Assembly: GCA_020061125.1 (NCBI GenBank)
Contig: JAGUYV010000200.1
Coordinates: 1 to 6,573 of the forward strand
Direction: 5' to 3'
Source of the DNA: a bacterium
Lineage (GTDB): Bacteria; UBP15; UBA6099; DSWB01
DNA: 6,573 nucleotides
How positions within the stretch are numbered: the stretch's first letter is position 1; each line of letters begins with the position of its first letter. This document shows, piece by piece, positions 1 to 6,573 of this stretch. The position numbers were made by a program, and so were the translations under genes. A model generated the notes under the pieces. That model was not told the DNA's origin and ran no database searches. It saw nothing but the letters and a program-made list of their open reading frames with translations.

Positions 1-1449
1 CACGACGCGCGGCGCACGCGCATCGCGGACGCCGTGCGCGCCGCGGCCCAGGGCAGCCCGCTGATCAGCGATGAATTGCTGAACGACATTCTCTTTCTCG
101 TCGAATATCCCCATGTCGGCGTGGGCGCGTTCGACGAGCAGTTCCTCAAGCTGCCCCGCGAAGTGCTCCTGCTCTGCATCGAAAAGACCCAGCACTATTT
201 CCCCGTGGAGAACGAAACCGGCGATCTCCTGCCGCGCTTCTGCGTGGTCATGAACATGCCCCTCGAAGACTCCGCGGATGTGATTTCCGGGTACCAGAAG
301 GTGCTGCACTCGCGGCTCAAGGATGCGCTGTTCTTTTATCTGAACGACATGAAGGAGCCGCTGGAAGATCGCGTGCCGCGCCTGGACCGCATCGTGTTCC
401 AGAAGGAACTGGGCACGCTGCTGGACAAGACCAACCGCCTGCGCGCGCTGTGCGAGCGCCTGTGCGGGCATCTCGGACTCAACGCCGGAGACTGCGCCGC
501 CGCGGACCGCGCCGCGCTCCTGTGCAAGGCCGATCTCACCACCTCCATGGTCTTCGAGTTCACCGAATTGCAGGGCATCGTGGGCCGCCACTACGCCCTG
601 CGCGGCGGCGAGCCTTCGGATGTGGCTCTGGCCATAGACGAGCACTATATGCCCCGATTTGCGGACGACGATTTGCCCGCCACCACGCCGGGCCGCGTGC
701 TCGCCGCGGCGGACAAGGCCGACACCATCTGCGGCTATTTCACCGTGGGCCTCATCCCTTCCGGCTCCGAAGATCCGTTCTCCATGCGCCGCCAGGGACT
801 GGGCCTGCTCCGCATCCTCGAAGACTCCCTGTTTCCGATCCGGGTGGAAGACATTTTCAGCATGTGCCTGGAGGCGTACGGGCCTGACCTCGCGCCCCCG
901 GACAAGAGACAAGCCCTGCTCGCGCAGCTCATGGAATTCATGGATGTGCGGTTCCGCACCCTTCTGGAATCTCGCGGCCTGGCGTACGACATCGTCAACG
1001 CCGTGAGCCTGCGGCAGGCGCCGGGCATGCCCCACGCCGTGGCCTGCGCCCAGGCGCTGGCCACGCTCCGACCGGACCCCGCGTTCCAGGGCCTGCTCGA
1101 GGTGTTCACCCGCGTGTCCAACATTATGAAGAAATCCGCTTCGGGCGAGGATTTCAAAGGGGACGCGGTATCCGAGGAGCTTCTGGCCGAGGAATCCGAA
1201 CGCAGGCTCTTCGAGGAGTACGGGCGCATCCGGTCCTCCTGGAACGGTGCCGAACCGGCCGCGCGCGAGGACTACGAGGAGCGCATCCGCGATCTGTTCG
1301 CCATAACGCCTCTGGCGCATGCGTTTTTCGACAATGTCATGGTCATGGCCGAGGACCGCGCCGTGCGCGCGAACCGCCTGGCGCTCCTGTCGCGCCTGCG
1401 CGCTTTATATATCGAGGTCGCGGACTTCGGCGCCATCGTCAAGGGCTGA
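1..1449 (+). CDS. glyS: Glycyl-tRNA synthetase beta subunit, C-terminal part (5' truncated by window edge)
   Basis: This is the beta subunit of the alpha2beta2-type glycyl-tRNA synthetase, a cytoplasmic enzyme that charges tRNA-Gly. The alpha subunit GlyQ holds the catalytic core, and beta mainly binds tRNA. The frame is open from base 1, so the true start lies upstream. The GTG at 34 is internal, because the residues before it (HDARRTRIADA) already align with the family. 482 codons are present, against roughly 690 in a complete GlyS, so about 200 N-terminal residues are missing. Recognisable family blocks, numbered from the first visible codon, are LPREVLLLCIEKTQHYFPV (about 48-66), the HD-like domain with ADLTTSMVFEFTELQGIVGR (about 176-195), ADKADTICGYFTVGLIPSGS (about 237-256) followed by DPFSMRRQGLGLLRIL, and the C-terminal DALR-like anticodon-binding segment with MVMAEDRAVRANRLALLSRL (about 447-466). 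The gene ends in TGA at 1447-1449. glyQ is expected just upstream, outside the window. A rare TTA leucine codon sits at 1405-1407. The assignment is very secure. Confidence 0.96.
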   Translation, partial: HDARRTRIADAVRAAAQGSPLISDELLNDILFLVEYPHVGVGAFDEQFLKLPREVLLLCIEKTQHYFPVENETGDLLPRFCVVMNMPLEDSADVISGYQKVLHSRLKDALFFYLNDMKEPLEDRVPRLDRIVFQKELGTLLDKTNRLRALCERLCGHLGLNAGDCAAADRAALLCKADLTTSMVFEFTELQGIVGRHYALRGGEPSDVALAIDEHYMPRFADDDLPATTPGRVLAAADKADTICGYFTVGLIPSGSEDPFSMRRQGLGLLRILEDSLFPIRVEDIFSMCLEAYGPDLAPPDKRQALLAQLMEFMDVRFRTLLESRGLAYDIVNAVSLRQAPGMPHAVACAQALATLRPDPAFQGLLEVFTRVSNIMKKSASGEDFKGDAVSEELLAEESERRLFEEYGRIRSSWNGAEPAAREDYEERIRDLFAITPLAHAFFDNVMVMAEDRAVRANRLALLSRLRALYIEVADFGAIVKG

Positions 1450-1539
1450 TTTCCGGCGATTCCGGCCGCTGCGTTTTTTCCGGGTTAAATCCGGGTTCAG
1501 GGCATATTGCATTCAAAGATTCACTGACAGGACGGACCT
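1450..1539 (+). other. glyS-dnaG intergenic gap with repeated TCCGG blocks and a T6 run
   Basis: This 90-base gap is the longest non-coding stretch in the window and is richer in A+T than its flanks. It contains TTCCGG at 1451, 1460 and 1478, and a direct repeat TCCGGGTT at 1479-1486 and 1490-1497. A T6 run at 1474-1479 follows a GC-rich stretch (1453-1468) that can form only 4-bp stems (CCGG with CCGG, or CGGC with GCCG). That is too weak to call an intrinsic terminator with confidence. I see no good paired -35/-10 promoter. The CATATT at 1503-1508 is the nearest -10-like hexamer, without a clear partner at -35. The gap could hold a dnaG promoter, a weak terminator for glyS, or both. Confidence 0.35.
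1529..1532 (+). promoter_or_regulatory. Ribosome binding site of dnaG
   Basis: AGGA lies 7 bases before the GTG at 1540, a normal Shine-Dalgarno distance. An in-frame TGA at 1525-1527 rules out any start further upstream. Together these fix GTG 1540 as the dnaG start. Confidence 0.65.
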
Positions 1540-3294
1540 GTGTCTCCAATAGAAGACAAAGAGATCATCCGGGACCGCATTGACATTGTGGAATTGATCA
1601 ATGCGTACACGCGGCTCAAGCGCGCGGGCGCGCGCTACAAGGGCCTGTGCCCGTTTCACAAAGAGAAAACCCCGTCGTTCACCGTGGACCCGGAGAGCAA
1701 GATGTGGCACTGCTTCGGCTGCGGCGCGGGCGGCGACATGTACACCTTCATCGAAAAAATCGAAAATGTGGAGTTTCCCGAGGCCATGCAGATTCTGGCG
1801 CGCAGGGCCGGGGTGGAACTCAAGCCGTTCCGCGAGCAGGATCAGGGACGCGGCAAGGAGCGCCAGCTCATCAAACGCATCAACGATCTGGCGGTGCGCT
1901 ACTTCGGCGCAGTGCTGCACAACCAGGCCGCAGGCGCGCCGTTCATGGAATACATCGAAAAACGCGGCCTGCCACAGGATCTGGTGCGCGAATACCGCCT
2001 GGGCGCGGCCCCGCCGTCCTGGGACGGCATCATCAAAACATTCGCCAAAAAGAATATCAGCGCGCAGGATCTGGAGAAGGCCGGTCTGGTGGTTCACAGC
2101 CAGGGCGGGCGGCGCTACGCGCGGTTCCGCAACCGGCTCATCTTTCCCCTCACCAATGTGGTGGGCGAGGTCGTGGGCTTCGCGGGCCGCGCCATGGGCG
2201 ACGATATGCCCAAGTACCTGAACACGCCTGAAACCGCGCTCTTCGAAAAAAGCCGCATGCTCTACAACATGGATCGCGCCAGGAAAAACATCGAGGACGG
2301 CGCTATGATTCTGGTGGAAGGGTACATGGATGTGCTGGGCCTGGCGCGCGCGGGCATCCGCAACGCCGCCGCCTCCATGGGCACGGCCCTCACGCCCCAG
2401 CAAGTGGACATCCTGCGCCGCTACTGTTCCAAAGTGTACCTGGCCTACGATTCCGACCTGGCGGGCGATGCCGCAGCCATGCGCGGCATCAACCTGCTCA
2501 TCGAGCGCGGGTTCGACATCCGCGTGATCACCATGCCCCAGGGCCAGGACCCCGACGATCTTGTGCGGCAGGGCGGCGCGGAAGCGTTCCGTGAGCGCAT
2601 GGCCGCGGCCGCGGGATACTTCGAGCATTTTCTCGAACACTGCCTGCGCGGCCGCGACAGCGGAGACGCCGCGGCCCTGCGCGATGTGATTCTCGAAATG
2701 GCGGCGCTGATCCGCAAAAGCCGCAACGAAATTCTCCAGGATCAGCAGATCAAGACACTGGCGCAGACCCTGGGCGTGGACGAGCCGCGTGTGCGATCCG
2801 TCATGGCCCAGGCGGAGAAGCGCAAGCCTGGCGCCGGGCCTGCGCAACCCGAAATGGCCGTGCGCATCCTGTCCGGCGGCGCCGTGGCCGAGAAAAAAGT
2901 CATTCAATATCTCTTTTCAGACAAGGCGCGCGCCGCTAAAATTTTAGAGCGGCTGGAGGCATCCGATTTCAGCGACAGGAAGATGCGCGCCCTGTTCAAA
3001 TATTGCGCGCAGTACCGTGAGCGGAACGGAACCCTGGATCCCGGCGTTTTCCTGAACGAAACGCACCCCCGGGACATGGTTTCCATCATCAGCGGCGTGA
3101 CGCTCACCAAGCCCGACGACGCGGAAAATCCGGACGCTTTTCTGGACGCGCTTCTCGACAAGCTGCGCTCGGATGTCAAACGCAGGCGCATATCGGAACT
3201 CAAGTCACTGATTGTCAAGGCCGAAAATGAAGGGGACAGGCAGAGCGTGGAACGCTACGCCCGCGAGCTTGTGAAGCTCAAGCAGGAGTTGTGA
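1540..3294 (+). CDS. dnaG: DNA primase DnaG
   Basis: DnaG synthesises the short RNA primers for leading-strand initiation and every Okazaki fragment, acting with the replicative helicase DnaB at the fork. The protein has 584 residues, normal for the family. The N-terminal CHC2 zinc finger is intact, with ligands C37, H40, C58 and C61 in CPFHKEKTPSF and HCFGCGAGGD. The RNA-polymerase basic domain contains FRNRLIFPL and MPKYLNTPET (about 190-230). The TOPRIM metal site is intact: E260 in VEGYMD, D304 and D306 in YDSDLAG, and D337-D340 in QDPDD. The middle residue of the DxD is Ser, where E. coli has Gly. After a linker (about 425-450) comes an alpha-helical C-terminal region (about 455-584) of the type that binds DnaB. 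The GTG start is forced by the in-frame TGA at 1525-1527 and gives an N-terminus reading IRDRIDIVELINAY, typical of DnaG. It lies 90 bases after glyS and 36 before rpoD, consistent with a macromolecular-synthesis operon. A single TTA codon lies at 2944-2946 within a local AT-rich palindrome. Confidence 0.98.
   Translation: MSPIEDKEIIRDRIDIVELINAYTRLKRAGARYKGLCPFHKEKTPSFTVDPESKMWHCFGCGAGGDMYTFIEKIENVEFPEAMQILARRAGVELKPFREQDQGRGKERQLIKRINDLAVRYFGAVLHNQAAGAPFMEYIEKRGLPQDLVREYRLGAAPPSWDGIIKTFAKKNISAQDLEKAGLVVHSQGGRRYARFRNRLIFPLTNVVGEVVGFAGRAMGDDMPKYLNTPETALFEKSRMLYNMDRARKNIEDGAMILVEGYMDVLGLARAGIRNAAASMGTALTPQQVDILRRYCSKVYLAYDSDLAGDAAAMRGINLLIERGFDIRVITMPQGQDPDDLVRQGGAEAFRERMAAAAGYFEHFLEHCLRGRDSGDAAALRDVILEMAALIRKSRNEILQDQQIKTLAQTLGVDEPRVRSVMAQAEKRKPGAGPAQPEMAVRILSGGAVAEKKVIQYLFSDKARAAKILERLEASDFSDRKMRALFKYCAQYRERNGTLDPGVFLNETHPRDMVSIISGVTLTKPDDAENPDAFLDALLDKLRSDVKRRRISELKSLIVKAENEGDRQSVERYARELVKLKQEL
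2932..2953 (+). repeat. AT-rich palindrome inside dnaG
   Basis: The bases CTAAAATTTTAG at 2936-2947 form a perfect 12-bp palindrome. They are framed by GCCGCT (2932-2937) and AGCGGC (2948-2953), which are also reverse complements. The whole 22-base element can therefore fold as a 6-bp stem with a 10-base loop, or as a bulged stem containing the inner palindrome. The surrounding gene is strongly GC-rich, so A/T use here stands out. It encodes Ala-Ala-Lys-Ile-Leu-Glu-Arg in DnaG, including the only TTA codon I found in that gene. The role is unknown. It may be chance, an operator-like site, or part of an internal promoter region for rpoD. Confidence 0.4.
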
Positions 3295-3315
3295 CCAGCG
3301 CGCCGCGCGCGCCCC

Positions 3316-3320
3316 GGAGG
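3316..3320 (+). promoter_or_regulatory. Ribosome binding site of rpoD, deciding a TTG start
   Basis: GGAGG, a near-perfect Shine-Dalgarno core, lies 10 bases before the TTG at 3331. The dnaG stop (3292-3294) is in the same frame as rpoD. No ATG, GTG or TTG codon occurs in that frame between the stop and 3331. TTG is therefore the only possible start upstream of the conserved N-terminal region. Confidence 0.8.
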
Positions 3321-3330
3321 ACCCGCAACC

Positions 3331-4464
<1,134 letters not shown>

Positions 4465-4483
4465 GCGCGCCCCCATTCCCCCC

Positions 4484-4487
4484 AAGG
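4484..4487 (+). promoter_or_regulatory. Probable ribosome binding site of the GH36 gene
   Basis: AAGG lies 7 bases before a GTG at 4495 and 13 bases before a second in-frame GTG at 4501. The spacing favours 4495 as the start, but the site is weak and the two starts differ by only two residues. Confidence 0.4.
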
Positions 4488-4494
4488 CTGCTGT

Positions 4495-6573
4495 GTGATT
4501 GTGAAATTCATCGAATCAAAATCCTCTCTCATCTGCGAACACTTGCAATACCGTTTCATCTATGACACGGCCGCGGGCCGGTTCGACCTGGAAAAATCCC
4601 CGCAGGCGCGGCTCGCGGGCGCAGTGGCGCGCGTCGAGTTCATGGACCCCGGGCCGCGCTACATGGAAACCTCTGCGGCCACGGAACGATCATGCAAGGT
4701 CACGGAACAACCCGGGGTTCTGTTTCTTGAAGTGCGCAACGGGTTCCCCGGCGGCCTCGAGGTGGTTCAGGAATTTGCGTTCCACGAGAACAGCGGCGCC
4801 GTGCGCATGCGCTGCGTGTTCGCCAGCGGGCGGCAGGGCGCGCCTCTTCCTGTGATCAGCCTCAAGCCCCTGCACATGGACGCCTCCGCGCAGTTGCTTA
4901 TCGGACCCTCCATGCGCGACTGGTCCGTGTACACCCTCGGCTTTCAATCGTGGAGTCCGGCCGGCGCCGCGCGACTGGATCATTTGCAGCAGCGCCCCCT
5001 GTTCAAGCTCCCGAGGGTCATGTCCTACAACCCCGCGCGCCACCCGCCCAGAAACCGCGGCCGCCACCTCTGCGACTGGTGCGCCGCCATCAAGAACACG
5101 GCTTCCGGCGATTCCCTGGTCGCGGGCTTCCTCACCATGAAGGACTTCATGTCCCACCTGTATCTGCGCGCGGATGTGAAATCGTTCTCCCTGGAGCGGT
5201 TCAACGCGCATTGCGACGCGGACCGCGTGCCTCTTGACCCCGGCGGCGCGATGGCCTCGGAGTGGCTGCACCTGTGCTTCCCGGACAACGCCCTGCGCGG
5301 CCTGGAGCAATACGCGGACGCCGCGGGCCGCGCCATGAACGCGCGCGTGGATCCCGAAATCCCCGTGGGCTGGTGCTCCTGGTACAAGTATTTCACGCGC
5401 ATCTCACAGAAGGACCTTCATTCCAATCTGCGCCATTTGCAGGATCTCGCACAGGACATCCCCATCACCTGGTTCCAGCTCGACGACGGATACCAGACGG
5501 CCGTGGGCGACTGGACCGAGCGGATCCGCGACAAGTTCCCCGATGAAATGCCCATGCTGTCAAGCCGCATTCAAGAGCACGGGTTCCGGCCCGGCATCTG
5601 GACCGCGCCCTTTTTCGCGCGCACCAATTCCCGCCTCATAGCCGAGCATCGGGACTGGTTCCTTAAAGACAGCCACGGAAAACCCGCCTGGGCCGGATGG
5701 AACCCCCTGTGGGGCGGAGACCTGGCCGCGCTCGACCTCACCCATCCCGGCGCGCGGCAGTGGCTTTACGACACCTTTCGCACCATCGTTCACGACTGGG
5801 GCTTTCAGTTCCTGAAAATTGATTTTTTGTACAGCGCCGTGGTCCGCGCGCAGCGGCACGACCCAAGCAAAACCCGCGCCCAGGCCTACCGCGACGGACT
5901 GGACATCATCCGCAAGGCCGCGGGCGAAGACACCATCATCCTGGGTTGCGGCGCGCCCATCGGCCCCTCCATCGGCGTGGCCGATGTCATGCGCATCAGC
6001 GCCGACACCGGCCCCAAATGGCGCGACACCGTGGTGCGCAAGGCCGTGGGCGCGCGCACCGAGCCGAGCGTGGAGTCCGCGCTTGTCAACTGCATCACGC
6101 GCTCGTTCCTGCACCGCAGGTTCTGGAACAACGACCCCGACTGCATCCTGTTGCGCAAGGGCAACCTGACCCGTGACGAATACCGAACCTTCGCCACCGT
6201 GATCGGCCTCACCGGCGGCATGGTGCTTATCAGCGACAACATGGCTGATCTGGACGACGAGGGCCGCCGCATCTTCAGCGCGCTGGTCCCGCCATCGGGC
6301 GTGGCTGCGTCGCCCTGCGACCTGTTCGAAAACGAGATGCCCGCGCTGTACGCCGCGCACTTCGCGGACCCCGCCCCGCGCGCGCTCATCGCCGCCATCA
6401 ACTGGAAGGACACCCGCGCCGCGCTCACCGTGGATTTCGAGGCCGCGGGCCTGGACCCCTCCGCCTCCTATCACATCTTCGATTTCTGGAACGCCCGCTT
6501 CCTCGGAACCCTCAACACGGACATCACCTTCACGCGCGTGCCCGCGCACGGGTGCCGCTATCTGTGCGCGGTC
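4495..6573 (+). CDS. GH36 alpha-galactosidase-type glycoside hydrolase (3' end cut by window edge)
   Basis: This is a retaining glycoside hydrolase of clan GH-D, family GH36 (melibiase). It probably removes terminal alpha-galactose from oligosaccharides such as melibiose or raffinose. 693 codons are present without a stop. The sequence already reaches a final beta-sandwich strand (PAHGCRYLCAV), so little is missing. No signal peptide or membrane segment is visible, so it is likely cytoplasmic. The layout is an N-terminal beta-sandwich domain (1 to about 285, with W153 in FQSWSP), a TIM barrel (about 288-600) and a short C-terminal beta domain. Barrel motifs are GWCSWYKYF (292-300), QLDDGYQ (D330, D331), GIWTAPFF (W369), LKIDFLY with the expected nucleophile D443, ILGCGAP (C485), MRISADTGPKW (R500, expected acid/base D504) and WNNDPDC (544-550). 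These closely resemble Thermotoga-type GalA. The start is GTG 4495 or GTG 4501. It begins 30 bases after rpoD, with no terminator seen. Substrate is inferred from family only: related GH36 members include alpha-N-acetylgalactosaminidases and transferases. Confidence 0.9.
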   Translation, partial: MIVKFIESKSSLICEHLQYRFIYDTAAGRFDLEKSPQARLAGAVARVEFMDPGPRYMETSAATERSCKVTEQPGVLFLEVRNGFPGGLEVVQEFAFHENSGAVRMRCVFASGRQGAPLPVISLKPLHMDASAQLLIGPSMRDWSVYTLGFQSWSPAGAARLDHLQQRPLFKLPRVMSYNPARHPPRNRGRHLCDWCAAIKNTASGDSLVAGFLTMKDFMSHLYLRADVKSFSLERFNAHCDADRVPLDPGGAMASEWLHLCFPDNALRGLEQYADAAGRAMNARVDPEIPVGWCSWYKYFTRISQKDLHSNLRHLQDLAQDIPITWFQLDDGYQTAVGDWTERIRDKFPDEMPMLSSRIQEHGFRPGIWTAPFFARTNSRLIAEHRDWFLKDSHGKPAWAGWNPLWGGDLAALDLTHPGARQWLYDTFRTIVHDWGFQFLKIDFLYSAVVRAQRHDPSKTRAQAYRDGLDIIRKAAGEDTIILGCGAPIGPSIGVADVMRISADTGPKWRDTVVRKAVGARTEPSVESALVNCITRSFLHRRFWNNDPDCILLRKGNLTRDEYRTFATVIGLTGGMVLISDNMADLDDEGRRIFSALVPPSGVAASPCDLFENEMPALYAAHFADPAPRALIAAINWKDTRAALTVDFEAAGLDPSASYHIFDFWNARFLGTLNTDITFTRVPAHGCRYLCAV

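Noticed and set aside
34-36. GTG as a possible start of the first gene
   Set aside because: The reading frame is open to base 1, and the residues before this codon fit the GlyS family. About 200 conserved N-terminal residues must lie upstream.
1453-1479. Intrinsic terminator after glyS
   Set aside because: There is a T6 run, but the preceding sequence forms only 4-bp stems, so I would not call it a terminator without folding calculations and transcript data.
1513-2907. 464-codon open frame on the minus strand opposite dnaG
   Set aside because: It is a shadow of the GC-rich dnaG codons. The translation is His/Ala/Val/Arg-rich with no recognisable family, and the + strand frame is an unmistakable DnaG.
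3212-3240. TTGTCA near the end of dnaG as a -35 box for rpoD
   Set aside because: No acceptable -10 hexamer lies 16-18 bases downstream, where the sequence is GGACAG/GACAGG.
3297-3315. Alternating C/G tract just before the rpoD ribosome binding site as a regulatory structure or Z-DNA
   Set aside because: It is short, and such tracts are common in GC-rich DNA. I see no convincing stem that would block GGAGG.
5560-6549. 329-codon open frame on the minus strand opposite the GH36 gene
   Set aside because: Gly/Ala/Val/Arg-rich shadow with no domain. The opposite strand encodes the conserved catalytic motifs of GH36.

Overview
The window holds four consecutive genes, all on the + strand and all in the same reading frame, packed with gaps of 90, 36 and 30 bases. 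They are the C-terminal part of glycyl-tRNA synthetase beta subunit (glyS, cut by the left edge), DNA primase (dnaG, complete), a group 1 housekeeping sigma factor (rpoD/sigA, complete) and a family GH36 alpha-galactosidase-type glycoside hydrolase (cut by the right edge very near its C-terminus). I see no tRNA, rRNA, insertion sequence, CRISPR array or prophage sequence. No stretch over 90 bases lacks a gene.

The DNA is GC-rich with strong G/C preference at third codon positions in all four genes, and this bias produces long spurious open frames on the minus strand. The order glyS-dnaG-sigma is the core of the macromolecular-synthesis cluster known from Firmicutes (glyQ-glyS-...-dnaG-sigA). 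The sigma factor is also short, as in Gram-positives, without the long non-conserved insert of proteobacterial RpoD. High GC, a two-subunit-type GlyS and this compact sigma factor fit several high-GC lineages outside the well-known model groups (PVC-type bacteria, Hydrogenedentes-like or deltaproteobacterial relatives). The window alone does not fix the phylum.

Functionally, glyS, dnaG and rpoD serve translation, replication initiation/lagging-strand priming and transcription initiation. They probably form one transcription unit, because the dnaG-rpoD gap has room only for a ribosome binding site. The GH36 gene follows rpoD after 30 bases with no visible terminator, so it may be read through from the housekeeping operon. 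That is unusual for a sugar-degrading enzyme, but it has no obvious link to the three upstream genes. All three start codons visible here are non-ATG (GTG, TTG, GTG).

I found no convincing new system. The points most worth a second look are a non-consensus segment in the normally near-invariant region 3.0 of the sigma factor, the alpha-galactosidase gene attached to the rpoD cluster, and an AT-rich palindrome inside dnaG.
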